From DTKY01 sp037440765 (lineage in GTDB: Bacteria; Acidobacteriota; Terriglobia; Bryobacterales; Bryobacteraceae): a DNA stretch of 35,564 bases. The DNA is taken from NCBI GenBank assembly GCA_037440765.1, contig JBBITL010000045.1, positions 1-35,564 of the forward strand. Reading direction: 5' to 3'. The notes beneath the pieces were generated by a model. It was given only the letters and a program-made list of their open reading frames with translations. It did no database searches and had not been told where the DNA came from. Shown here one piece after another: positions 24,183-31,278 of this stretch (the stretch's first letter is position 1; the number at the start of each line of letters is the position of its first letter). Made by a program: the position numbers and the translations under genes.

Positions 24183-25089
24183 GAAGCCCGTCCAACCACC
24201 CCTCAAGGTCCGCCGGAACCGGGGCTTCGACCGTAACGCTGCCGCCGGTTGCGGGGCTCACGAAACTGATGCGGCGGGCGTGCAGGAGGAAGCGGCCGGG
24301 CGGCGGCCGTCCTTCCACCCTGGCTGGGGCCCCGTAGACACGGTCTCCCGCCACCGGATGCCCCATGCCCGCCAGGTGCACGCGGATCTGGTGGGTGCGG
24401 CCCGTGCCGATGCGCACTTCGAGCAGCGTCAACCCGCCGCAGCGCCGAAGCACCCGGTATTCGGTCAGGGCGTTGCGTCCGCGGCCGAGCCGCGCGGTCA
24501 TGCGAATGCGCCTGGCCGGGTCGCGCGCGATGGGCTTGTCGATCCTCCCCCAGTCCTGCTTCACAGCGCCGTGAACCAGCGCCAGGTAGACCTTCTCCAC
24601 TTCCCGCCGGGCGAACTGCCCGGCCAGATGGCGGTGGGCCGCGTCGTTTCTCGCCACCAGGATCACGCCGCTCGTGAAGCGGTCCAGGCGGTGGACGATC
24701 CCGGGCCGCTCGCCGCCCCCCAGCCCGGAAAGGGACTCGAAGCGCGCCAGCAGCGCGTTCACCAGCGTTCCTGAGCGGCATCCAGCGCCGGCGTGCACCA
24801 CCATGCCGGCGGGCTTGTTCACCGCCACCACGTCCCTGTCCTCGTAGAGGATTTCGAGCGGGATCGGCTCCGGCTCGGCGTTGAGCGGAGGCGGCTGGGC
24901 GGGCTCCACCTCGATTGACTCGCCCCCCCGAAGCTCATACGAGGGCTTGCCGGCCTTGCCGTCCACCCGCACGCGGCCATTTCTGATCCAGTCCTGGAGC
25001 CGGGTGCGGCTGTAGGCAGCCAACCGCTCCTGGAGAAAGCGGTCCAGCCGCCTGCCGGCGTCCGCCGCCTGCGCCTGGAACGTCAGCAT
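24178..25089 (-). CDS. RluD-type 23S rRNA/tRNA pseudouridine synthase
   Basis: RluA-family pseudouridine synthase of about 303 residues that converts uridine to pseudouridine in structured RNA. An S4 RNA-binding domain (about 5-60, RLDRFLQERLAAYSRTRLQD and GRVRVDGK) precedes the catalytic domain with VVAVNKPAGMVVHAG, the catalytic motif HRLDRFTSG (Asp in RLD), TEYRVLRRCGGLTLLEV and GRTHQIRVHLAGMGHPVAGD. It is most like RluD, which modifies helix 69 of 23S rRNA, but RluC-type specificity cannot be excluded. A longer frame from 25122 exists; ATG at 25089 gives the usual N-terminus just before the S4 domain. Confidence 0.93.
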   Translation of the reverse strand: MLTFQAQAADAGRRLDRFLQERLAAYSRTRLQDWIRNGRVRVDGKAGKPSYELRGGESIEVEPAQPPPLNAEPEPIPLEILYEDRDVVAVNKPAGMVVHAGAGCRSGTLVNALLARFESLSGLGGGERPGIVHRLDRFTSGVILVARNDAAHRHLAGQFARREVEKVYLALVHGAVKQDWGRIDKPIARDPARRIRMTARLGRGRNALTEYRVLRRCGGLTLLEVRIGTGRTHQIRVHLAGMGHPVAGDRVYGAPARVEGRPPPGRFLLHARRISFVSPATGGSVTVEAPVPADLEGWLDGLL

Positions 25090-25247
25090 GGGTCCCCGCA
25101 CGCGCCCGCCCGGTGACAGCACCGGACCGCGACCGCAAGAGAGCGGCGGCCTCTGTTCAACATGTGTCTATCATGAATCATTCCGCGCCGGTTCCGCTCC
25201 GGAACGCCATCGGGGGTTCTCACGCCAGACCCGCACGGTCTACAGGC

Positions 25248-25340
25248 CTGACGGCGGACAGCAGGAAGCTGCATGGAATGGGCGCGCGCCGTATCAGGGT
25301 GGGCGACCACCGCGTGCTCTATAAGGTGTACCGGCGGCAC
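25248..25340 (+). pseudogene. Relic of a RelE/ParE-type toxin
   Basis: The translated stretch of about 31 residues reads DSRKLHGMGARRIRVGDHRV followed by LYKVYRRH. This is the C-terminal signature of RelE/ParE toxins, where KLxG, RIRVGDYRV and a following YE/YK strand carry catalytic or ribosome-contact residues. No start codon with a ribosome site, no N-terminal half and no antitoxin gene can be found in any frame nearby, and the frame continues into unrelated sequence. It is therefore a decayed fragment. The match is by motif recognition only. Confidence 0.5.
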
Positions 25341-25368
25341 ATCGCTCCCCTCCCGCAGGGCGGAATTG

Positions 25369-25374
25369 TATATT
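25369..25374 (+). promoter_or_regulatory. -10 box of galU with leaderless spacing
   Basis: TATATT ends 6 bases before the GTG start at 25381. The transcript should start at or next to GTG. The local AT-rich patch (GGAATTGTATATTCAGAGAG) stands out from GC-rich surroundings. No -35 or Shine-Dalgarno site is seen. Confidence 0.45.
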
Positions 25375-25380
25375 CAGAGA

Positions 25381-26277
25381 GTGATCAAGTGCGCGATTGT
25401 GCCGGTGGCGGGGTACGGCACGCGGCTGCTTCCAGCAACCAAGTCCCAGCCCAAGGAGATGCTGCCGGTCGCCCGCAAGCCGATCGTGCAGTACGTGGTC
25501 GAGGAGCTGGTCTCCAACGCCGTCGAGGAGATCCTGTTCGTTACCGGCCGCAACAAGACCTCCATCGAGAACCACTTCGACCAGGATCCGGAGCTGACGC
25601 GCCTGCTCAGCGCAGGCAACAAGCACGACCTGATCGAGGAGCTGAAGTTCGAGGAGCTACAGGCCCAGTTCTACTACACGCGCCAGCGGTTCCAGCGCGG
25701 GCTGGGAGACGCCGTCCTGTGCGGGGAGAGCTTCGCCAGCGAACGGCCCTTCGTGGTCGCGCTGGGCGACTCGATTCTCGGGCTGCACGCCAACTCCGGC
25801 AGCGTGGCGCGGATGTCGGAGCTGTTCGAGTCCCGGCGGGCGAGTTGCGTCATCGCCGTTGAGGAAGTGCCCCCCGACCAGGTAAGCCACTACGGCATCA
25901 TCAAGCCGTCCGAGGAACGGGGCGACTCCTTCCGCGTGGCGGGCGTGGTAGAGAAGCCCGCTCCGGGCCATGCCCCCAGCAACCTCGCCATCGCGGGGCG
26001 GTACGTCTTCTCGCCCCTGATCTTCGACATGATCCGGCGCGTCAAGCCCGACGCCCGCGGCGAGATCCAGCTTACCGACGCCATCCGGGGAATGTGCGAA
26101 GAGGGCAAGCGCGTGCTGGCGTTCAAGCTCCCGCCCGGAGAGAAGCGCTACGACATCGGGAACTTCCCAAGCTACTTCGAGACCTTCTTGGAGTTCGCCC
26201 TCGCCGACCCGGTCTACGGCGAAGAGTTCCGGCGCACTATCGAGCGGCTGCTCTCCCGCAATCCGGGGGCGGCATGA
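25381..26277 (+). CDS. galU: UTP-glucose-1-phosphate uridylyltransferase
   Basis: Makes UDP-glucose from UTP and glucose 1-phosphate in the cytoplasm. The 298-residue product has the nucleotide-binding signature AGYGTRLLPATKSQPKEMLP, then PIVQYVVEE, ILFVTGRNKTSIENHFD, RGLGDAVLCGESF, FVVALGDSIL (metal-binding Asp), VSHYGIIKPSE, VEKPAPGHAPSNLAIAGRYV, ARGEIQLTDAI and GEKRYDIGNFPSY. The open frame begins earlier, but the upstream part is the toxin relic; GTG at 25381 directly precedes the first strand IKCAIVPVAG and fits the -10 box. The stop overlaps galE as ATGA. UDP-glucose would supply GalE next door and the polysaccharide operon. Confidence 0.95.
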   Translation: MIKCAIVPVAGYGTRLLPATKSQPKEMLPVARKPIVQYVVEELVSNAVEEILFVTGRNKTSIENHFDQDPELTRLLSAGNKHDLIEELKFEELQAQFYYTRQRFQRGLGDAVLCGESFASERPFVVALGDSILGLHANSGSVARMSELFESRRASCVIAVEEVPPDQVSHYGIIKPSEERGDSFRVAGVVEKPAPGHAPSNLAIAGRYVFSPLIFDMIRRVKPDARGEIQLTDAIRGMCEEGKRVLAFKLPPGEKRYDIGNFPSYFETFLEFALADPVYGEEFRRTIERLLSRNPGAA

Positions 26278-27248
26278 CCAGGATCCTGGTGACCGGGGGC
26301 GCGGGCTACATAGGCGCCCACACGGTAAGAGCGCTCGCCGGCGCCGGCTTCGAGCCGGTCGTCGTGGATAGCCTCTCCAAGGGCCACCGGCGCAACGTGG
26401 ACACGGCCCGGCTTCACGTGCTGGACCTGGCCGAGACAGACCGGCTGGCAGATCTTCTGGCAGCCGAGCGGGCGGAGGCCGTCATCCACTTCGCGGCTCT
26501 CATCGCCGTCGGCGAATCCGTCCGCAAGCCCGAGCTTTACTTCGCCAACAACGTCGGCGGTTCGCTGTCGCTGTTTGCGGCCATGCAGCGGGCCGGCGTC
26601 ACACGGCTGGTCTTCTCCTCGAGCGCCGCCGTTTACGGCACGCCGGAGCGGATCCCGGTCGCCGAGGACGCTCCTTTCGCTCCGGTAAGCCCCTACGGCG
26701 AAACCAAGGCCATGGTGGAACAGGTCCTGAGGTGGCTCGACCGGTGCCGCGGACTGCGCAGCATTTCGCTGCGCTATTTCAACGCCTGCGGCGCCGATCG
26801 CGAGGGGTTGCGGGGGGAGGAGCACGATCCCGAGACGCACCTTATACCTCTGCTGCTCCGCGCAGTGCGCACCGGCGAGCCGGTCACGGTTTTCGGCGCC
26901 GACTACGCGACCCCCGACGGCACCTGCGTTCGGGACTACGTGCACGTGAGCGACCTGGCCGATGCGCACGTGCTGGCATTGAAGGCGCTGCTGGCGGGAG
27001 GCGGTTCGGGCGCCTACAACGTGGGCACTGGCGCCGGCTGCTCCGTGCGGCAGGTGCTGCGGGCGGTGGAGGAAGTGACGGGCCGCGCCGTGCCATTCGT
27101 TCCCGGACCCAGGCGCGCGGGCGACCCGCCCTCGCTCGTGGCCGACAGCAGCCGGATAAGGGCAGCCCTGGGCTGGAAGCCGCGCTTCACGGACATTCGT
27201 GAGATCGTGGCCACCGCCTGGGCGTTCGAACAGAGACAAACGCGGTGA
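26274..27248 (+). CDS. galE: UDP-glucose 4-epimerase
   Basis: Extended short-chain dehydrogenase/reductase of 324 residues that interconverts UDP-glucose and UDP-galactose using bound NAD. It has the Rossmann motif VTGGAGYIGAHTVR, DSLSKGHRRN, HFAALIAVGESVRKP, the catalytic Ser and Tyr-Lys pair in FSSSAAVYGTPE and SPYGETK, ISLRYFNACGADREG and DYVHVSDLADAHV, and ends with GDPPSLVADSSRIRAALGW. These segments are typical of GalE rather than of dTDP-sugar enzymes, though UDP-N-acetylated sugars could also be used. ATG at 26274 overlaps the galU stop as ATGA. Its own stop overlaps the transporter start as GTGA. Confidence 0.95.
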   Translation: MTRILVTGGAGYIGAHTVRALAGAGFEPVVVDSLSKGHRRNVDTARLHVLDLAETDRLADLLAAERAEAVIHFAALIAVGESVRKPELYFANNVGGSLSLFAAMQRAGVTRLVFSSSAAVYGTPERIPVAEDAPFAPVSPYGETKAMVEQVLRWLDRCRGLRSISLRYFNACGADREGLRGEEHDPETHLIPLLLRAVRTGEPVTVFGADYATPDGTCVRDYVHVSDLADAHVLALKALLAGGGSGAYNVGTGAGCSVRQVLRAVEEVTGRAVPFVPGPRRAGDPPSLVADSSRIRAALGWKPRFTDIREIVATAWAFEQRQTR

Positions 27249-28513
27249 TGCAGCGCCTGCTCGGGCGGCTGGTCGATGTGCGGGAAGGGGAGACACGGGC
27301 ACTGGCCTGGTCCTGGCTGTTCTTCTTCTCCGTGCTGGCGTCCTACTACGTTATCCGCCCGGTCCGCGATGAGCTGGGGGCGGCCGCGGGCGTGTCGCAA
27401 CTCCCGTGGCTGTTCGCCATGACGCTGGCGGGGATGACCGCCGCGAATCCATTGTTTTCCGCGCTGGTGGTCCGGCTGGCGCCCGTGCGCTTCGTCTCGA
27501 TCACCTACCGCTTCTTCGCTCTGAACCTGCTGCTGATCCTGGTTCTGATGAACGCGACCACCGGAACGGCGGGCGTCTGGGTCGGGAGAGCCTTCTGGGT
27601 GTGGGCCGCCGTGTTCAATATGTTCGTGGTCTCCGTCTCGTGGGGCTTTCTGGTGGATTTGTTCGACAACGACCAGAGCCGGCGGCTGTTCGGGTTCATC
27701 GCCGCGGGCGGCACGCTGGGAGGGATCGCCGGCTCCACCATCACCGCGGCGCTGGTCACGCATGTGGGACGGAGCTACCTGCTGGTGGCTTCGGCCGTGC
27801 TGCTGGAGGCGGCGGTCTTCAGCGTCCGCAGGCTGGCGAGGATCTCCGAAGGCTTGTGCGAGCGCCGGGCGCCGCGCCAGGAGGCCGTTGGCGGCGGCGT
27901 GCTTTCGGGCCTCGCCAACGCCTTCCGGTCCCCCTATCTGGCAAACATCAGCCTGTACATTCTGGCGCTGGCCGTGCTCTACACCTTCCTCTATTTCCAG
28001 CAGGCGGACATCGTGCAGAAGAGCATCGCGGACCGCAATGCACGGACGGCGTTTTTCGCCGGCATGGACCTGGCAGTGAACATCCTGGCGCTGGGAATCC
28101 AGCTCCTGCTGACGGGACGGATTCTGAAGCGTTTGGGCGTGGGGCTCACGCTGGCGCTGTTGCCTGCGCTCAGCGTGGCCGCGTTCCTGCTGCTGGGCGC
28201 CGCGCCTGTGCTGTGGACGCTGGTCGGGGTGCAGGTGCTCAGGCGGGCGGCCGATTTCGCCCTGTCGCGGCCCGCCCGCGAGGTCCTGTTCACGGTCGTC
28301 CCCCGGGAGGACAAGTACAAGGCCAAGAGCTTTATCGACACGTTCATCTATCGCGCGGGCGACCAGATCGGGGCGTGGTCTTACGCCCTGATGGGCTCGC
28401 TCGGGCTGGCGGCGGCGGGAATCAGCTTCGTGGCCGCCGCGCTTTCGGCCGCCTGGCTCGCCAACGGCCTCTGGCTCGGCCGCCGGCAGGAGACGCTCGC
28501 GCGGCAGCCGTAG
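27245..28513 (+). CDS. MFS-like membrane carrier resembling bacterial nucleotide (ATP/ADP) translocase homologues
   Basis: Membrane protein of 422 residues with about twelve hydrophobic helices. The opening WSWLFFFSVLASYYVIRPVR, then FNMFVVSVSWGFLVDLFDND and RRLFGFIAAGGTLGGIAGS, resembles a group of MFS-like proteins distantly related to the Npt/Tlc nucleotide carriers; the assignment is from motif memory and is only moderately sure. Classical Tlc carriers exchange ATP for ADP in intracellular bacteria, whereas free-living homologues have no established substrate. The start is GTG at 27245, overlapping the galE stop, so it is translationally coupled to UDP-sugar enzymes. A role in moving a nucleotide, sugar nucleotide or related compound is a guess from context. 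The highly charged loop at about 195-220 divides the two halves. Confidence 0.8.
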   Translation: MMQRLLGRLVDVREGETRALAWSWLFFFSVLASYYVIRPVRDELGAAAGVSQLPWLFAMTLAGMTAANPLFSALVVRLAPVRFVSITYRFFALNLLLILVLMNATTGTAGVWVGRAFWVWAAVFNMFVVSVSWGFLVDLFDNDQSRRLFGFIAAGGTLGGIAGSTITAALVTHVGRSYLLVASAVLLEAAVFSVRRLARISEGLCERRAPRQEAVGGGVLSGLANAFRSPYLANISLYILALAVLYTFLYFQQADIVQKSIADRNARTAFFAGMDLAVNILALGIQLLLTGRILKRLGVGLTLALLPALSVAAFLLLGAAPVLWTLVGVQVLRRAADFALSRPAREVLFTVVPREDKYKAKSFIDTFIYRAGDQIGAWSYALMGSLGLAAAGISFVAAALSAAWLANGLWLGRRQETLARQP

Positions 28514-28546
28514 GCGCACGCGAGAGTAGCCGCCTCCTGCACCGCC

Positions 28547-28555
28547 TGCTATCCT
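28547..28555 (+). promoter_or_regulatory. Extended -10 promoter of the thioredoxin-fold gene
   Basis: TGCTATCCT fits TGn plus a TATAAT-like hexamer. Transcription would begin near 28562 and include the GGGAGG ribosome site just before GTG at 28573. No -35 is evident. Confidence 0.35.
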
Positions 28556-28572
28556 CTTCCAGGGAGGCATTA

Positions 28573-29154
28573 GTGGCACGAACCGAGTCAACCATGCTGG
28601 AGCTGGGAACTCCCGCTCCTGCCTTCGATCTGCCCGACGTCGTATCCGGCCGCCGGGTCACGCTTGAGACCTTCGCCGGCAAGAGGGCCTTGCTGGTGAT
28701 GTTCATCTGCCGCCATTGCCCCTTCGTAAAACATGTCGAAAGGGAACTGGCCCGGTTGGGCGAGGACTACTCGGAGAAGTCCGCCGGAATCGTCGCCATC
28801 TCCTCGAACGACGCCGCCTCTTACCCGGAGGACGCCCCGGAGAGCCTCCGGGAAATGGCTGTGGAACTGGGCTTCAAGTTTCCGTTGTGCTTCGACGAGA
28901 GCCAGGAGGCCGCCAAAGCCTATGCCTCCTCCTGCACGCCCGACTTCTACCTCTTCGACGAGAACCGGCGGCTGGTCTACCGCGGGCAGCTGGACGGCAG
29001 CCGCCCCGGCAACGGCATCCCCGTCTCCGGCCGGGACCTGCGGGCCGCGCTGGAAGCGGTGTTGCTCGGCGAGCCCGTCAGCCGGGACCAGAAGCCCAGC
29101 CTCGGCTGCAACATCAAGTGGAAGCCGGGCAACGAGCCGCCGTACTACAGGTAG
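28573..29154 (+). CDS. Thioredoxin-fold redoxin (AhpC/TSA-like)
   Basis: Soluble 193-residue protein of the peroxiredoxin/thioredoxin-like superfamily. The N-terminal part LGTPAPAFDLPDVVSGRRVT is the AhpC/TSA entry strand, followed by LLVMFICRHCPFVKHVEREL with a CxxC pair (Cys-Arg-His-Cys), IVAISSNDAASYPEDAPESL, SSCTPDFYLFDENRRLVYRG with the cis-Pro, and the terminal NIKWKPGNEPPYY that is typical of this subgroup of thioredoxin family proteins. It probably reduces or oxidises disulfides or peroxides, but the partner is unknown. No signal peptide is visible, so it is predicted cytoplasmic. GTG at 28573 has GGGAGG 5 bases upstream; ATG at 28594 is the alternative. Confidence 0.9.
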   Translation: MARTESTMLELGTPAPAFDLPDVVSGRRVTLETFAGKRALLVMFICRHCPFVKHVERELARLGEDYSEKSAGIVAISSNDAASYPEDAPESLREMAVELGFKFPLCFDESQEAAKAYASSCTPDFYLFDENRRLVYRGQLDGSRPGNGIPVSGRDLRAALEAVLLGEPVSRDQKPSLGCNIKWKPGNEPPYYR

Positions 29155-29177
29155 CCGCCGCGCTGTTACCGCGGCGG
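29155..29177 (+). terminator. Hairpin directly after the redoxin stop
   Basis: CCGCCGCG, loop CTGTTAC, CGCGGCGG makes a perfect 8-base-pair GC stem starting on the base after the TAG stop. No T-run follows. It may end the transcript or stabilise it. Confidence 0.45.
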
Positions 29178-29238
29178 GCACGCCGCCGCCTTGCTCGTCC
29201 CGCAGGTGTAACAGTCTCCTACAAGTTCTGAGACAATC

Positions 29239-30474
29239 ATGACGATGAGCGCCTACAGCACCGCGATGCCGGAGCTGAGCTGCACAGTTCGCCGCGGGGA
29301 ACGCGTGCTCGGCTTCCTGGTGATCCACTCCTTCTGCCGCGGGACCTCGCGCGGCGGCATACGCATGGCGCCCGACATCTCAGAGGCCGAAGTGCGCCTG
29401 CTCGCCGAGGGCATGACTCTCAAGTTCGGGCTGCTGGGGTTGCCTCAGGGCGGCGCCAAGGCGGGCGTCCGGGCGGATCCGGACGCGCCGGAGGAGGCGC
29501 GGTACGCCATCCTGGAGGAGTTCGGGGCGGCACTGGCGCCGTTGCTCCGTAACCGCGTCTACATTCCCGGGTCGGATATGGGGACCACCAATCCGATGGT
29601 CAGGCGGATGCTGCTCTCGGCTGGAGCGCAGGTTCGCCGGCGGGAGTTGTGCGGCCGGCGGTCCGGCCACTTCACGGCGCTGAGCGTTCTGTCCGCCGCC
29701 AGGCATGCCGCCGGCGCGGCCGGTCTTGCGATCAGCGGGGCCGCGGTTTCCATCGAGGGCTTCGGCAAGGTGGGCTCGTCGCTGGCTCAGCTTTTCACCG
29801 GTCTGGGCGCCAGAGTGGTTGCGGTTTCCACATCGAGAGGAGCCATCTACAATGCCAAGGGCCTGGACGTGGCCCGCCTGGTGCGCGCTTACGAAGAGCG
29901 CGGCAGCGCTTTTGTCGAGAGCTTTGAGTTCGCCGAACGGTGTTCCTGCCAGGCCCTGTTTGAGGCGCCGGTGGACATACTCTGCCCCTGCGCGCGGCAC
30001 AACTCAGTCACGGCGGAGAGCGCCGCCAGGATCCGCGCCAGAATCATCTCGCCGGGCTCCAACCACCCGTTCGACCTGGACACGGAGCGAAGGCTGGTGG
30101 CCACAGGGATCGTCGCGGTCCCCTACTGGATCGCCAACTGCGGAGGCATTCTCGGCGAGACGCTGGAGTTCGCAGGCTGGGGAGAAAAGGAAATCGCCGG
30201 ATTCATGCACCGAAAGCTCGGACCTCACGTGCGCCAGGCGATCGAGGAGTCGCAGCGCACCGGGCTGACGCCGAACGAGGTCGCAATGCCCAAGGCGATG
30301 GCGCGGGCCGCCGGCAAAGCGGCCGAAGTGTCCGGACAGGGGTTCATGGGGCAGGCCATGCGGGCGGGGTTGGAGTGCCACCGCCGGGGGTGGCTTCCCC
30401 GCGGTTGTGTGCGGCTGCTGTCGAGGAGCTACTTTGAAGGGAGCGTGCTGCTGCCTTTCGCGCCAGCAGCGTAG
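29239..30474 (+). CDS. Glu/Leu/Phe/Val dehydrogenase family protein
   Basis: NAD(P)-dependent amino acid dehydrogenase family protein of 411 residues. The N-terminal catalytic domain has RGTSRGGIRMAPDISEAEV, then LAEGMTLKFGLLGLPQGGAK carrying the two substrate and catalytic lysines, and YIPGSDMGTTNPMVRRML with the conserved Asp. The coenzyme domain has SIEGFGKVGSSLAQLFTGLG (GxGxxG), VVAVSTSRGAIYNAKGLD, DILCPCARHNSVT, and ISPGSNHPF with YWIANCGGI. The motifs differ somewhat from housekeeping glutamate dehydrogenase, so the amino acid used is unclear; it could be a Leu/Phe/Val-type or a specialised enzyme. ATG at 29239 is used although no strong ribosome site is present. Four bases after the stop the tRNA-Gly relic begins. 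Confidence 0.88.
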   Translation: MTMSAYSTAMPELSCTVRRGERVLGFLVIHSFCRGTSRGGIRMAPDISEAEVRLLAEGMTLKFGLLGLPQGGAKAGVRADPDAPEEARYAILEEFGAALAPLLRNRVYIPGSDMGTTNPMVRRMLLSAGAQVRRRELCGRRSGHFTALSVLSAARHAAGAAGLAISGAAVSIEGFGKVGSSLAQLFTGLGARVVAVSTSRGAIYNAKGLDVARLVRAYEERGSAFVESFEFAERCSCQALFEAPVDILCPCARHNSVTAESAARIRARIISPGSNHPFDLDTERRLVATGIVAVPYWIANCGGILGETLEFAGWGEKEIAGFMHRKLGPHVRQAIEESQRTGLTPNEVAMPKAMARAAGKAAEVSGQGFMGQAMRAGLECHRRGWLPRGCVRLLSRSYFEGSVLLPFAPAA

Positions 30475-30477
30475 GTT

Positions 30478-30510
30478 TGGAGCGGGAGACTGGATTCGAA
30501 CCCGCGCGAC
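30478..30510 (-). pseudogene. 3' end of a tRNA-Gly gene, truncated
   Basis: On the minus strand the sequence ends with GGGTTCGAATCC, AGT, CTCCCGC, T, CCA. This is the T-arm, 3' acceptor strand, discriminator and encoded CCA of a bacterial tRNA-Gly. The T-stem has a mismatch (CCAGT for CCCGT), one extra base lies upstream, and the anticodon and D arms and 5' acceptor strand GCGGGAG are absent. A tRNA-gene fragment of this kind is typical of the edge of an integrated or transposed element. Confidence 0.6.
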
Positions 30511-30523
30511 GTCGACTGCGGCC

Positions 30524-30718
30524 GGCCTGGCGCAGTTGGTCCAGCTCGGGGAAACCTTGCACTCCTGGAGCACCGAGATCGCCACCATGTGGCGCTTCAC
30601 CCGCAACAACGCCATCACCGAGGGTTTCCACACCAAGATGGAGGTCCTACAGCGCCAGGCCTACGGCTTTGGCAACTTCCAAGACTATCGCTTGAGGGTT
30701 AAGGTAATGTGTTCCTGA
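30524..30718 (+). pseudogene. C-terminal remnant of an ISL3-family transposase
   Basis: The frame gives about 64 residues that match the end of ISL3-type DDE transposases: WSTEIATMWRFTRNNAITEG, FHTKMEVLQRQAYGFGNFQD and YRLRVKVMCS, then a TGA stop. NNAITEGFHxKMKxxxRRAYG is the diagnostic tail containing the catalytic Glu. The rest of the 400-residue enzyme is missing and no inverted repeats were found with certainty. The upstream end of the fragment runs directly into the tRNA-Gly relic. Confidence 0.75.
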
Positions 30719-30766
30719 CGGTCAGAGGTGGGAACCGCCCCCATTAATGACCAGGAACCTATTTGT

Positions 30767-30844
30767 TGGTCGGGGCGAGTGGATTTGAACCACCGGCCTC
30801 CTGGTCCCGAACCAGGCGCTCTAGCCAGGCTGAGCCACGCCCCG
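30767..30844 (-). tRNA. tRNA-Pro (anticodon CGG)
   Basis: The minus strand folds into a complete cloverleaf: acceptor CGGGGCG paired with CGCCCCG, D-stem GCTC/GAGC, anticodon stem CCTGG/CCAGG around loop TTCGGGA (anticodon CGG, reading CCG), and T-stem GGTGG/CCACT with TTCAAAT (one G-U pair). Discriminator A and CCA are encoded (30767-30770). It is intact, in contrast to the tRNA-Gly fragment nearby. Confidence 0.95.
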
Positions 30845-30865
30845 ACGTGACGGCAGACATCCAAG

Positions 30866-30874
30866 AGTATACCA
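30866..30874 (-). promoter_or_regulatory. Extended -10 promoter of tRNA-Pro
   Basis: TGGTATACT on the minus strand is an extended -10 whose last base lies 21 bases before the mature 5' end at 30844, a normal leader for a tRNA precursor. It overlaps the region upstream of the divergent gene at 30910. Confidence 0.5.
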
Positions 30875-30896
30875 CCGGCCATCTCTACCGCGGAGG

Positions 30897-30902
30897 TAGA
30901 AT
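30897..30902 (+). promoter_or_regulatory. -10 box of the small secreted protein gene
   Basis: TAGAAT ends 7 bases before ATG at 30910, so the transcript could be leaderless. GGAGG at 30892-30896 might instead act as a distant ribosome site (13-base spacing) if transcription begins further upstream. The two readings exclude each other. Confidence 0.4.
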
Positions 30903-30909
30903 AGATCCC

Positions 30910-31278
30910 ATGAGGCGACACATCCTTCTCGCAGTGCTCATCTTCGCTCTGGTTTCCGCAGTGGCAGCGCAGGCGCCCGACATCTCCGGCAAGTGGACGG
31001 CCGCTTTCGACACCCAGATTGGCGTCCAGAAGTATACCTACGAGTTCAAGGCCGACGGCGGGAAGCTCACCGGCAAGGCCACTTCGGAGAACGGCTCGTC
31101 CGAAATCCAGGAAGGCAGGGTCAGCGGCGACGAAGTATCCTTCGTCGAAATGCTCAGCTTCCAGGACATGAAGATCCGCATCGAGTACAAGGGCAAGGTG
31201 GCCGGCGACGAGATCAAGTTCACCCGCCAGGTGGGCGATTTCGCCACCGAGCAACTGGTAGCCAAGCGCTCGAAGTAG
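30910..31278 (+). CDS. Small secreted protein of unknown function
   Basis: 122 residues with a clear signal peptide (MRRHILLAVLIFALVSAVAAQ) and a compact beta-rich domain: ISGKWTAAFDTQIGVQKYTY, GGKLTGKATSENGSSEIQEG, VSGDEVSFVEM, IRIEYKGKVAGDEIKFTR. The repeated pattern of KLTGKA/GRVSGDEVSF/GKVAGDEIKF strands is common in acidobacterial secreted proteins of the lipocalin-like or PDZ-free 'GTV' beta type; no named family can be claimed with certainty and no activity is assigned. It is exported to the periplasm or outside. The frame extends upstream through the tRNA gene, but ATG at 30910 begins the signal peptide. Its stop is directly abutted by the convergent gene's stop, leaving no gap for a terminator. 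Confidence 0.82.
   Translation: MRRHILLAVLIFALVSAVAAQAPDISGKWTAAFDTQIGVQKYTYEFKADGGKLTGKATSENGSSEIQEGRVSGDEVSFVEMLSFQDMKIRIEYKGKVAGDEIKFTRQVGDFATEQLVAKRSK

Noticed and set aside
27014..28591. A 525-residue open frame on the minus strand opposite galE and the membrane carrier
   Set aside because: It has low-complexity Arg/Gln/Gly-rich sequence and no motifs, and it lies opposite genes with strong family signatures.
30478..30560. A complete second tRNA gene (tRNA-Gly)
   Set aside because: The 5' acceptor strand GCGGGAG, D arm and anticodon arm cannot be found. Only the 3' end is present.
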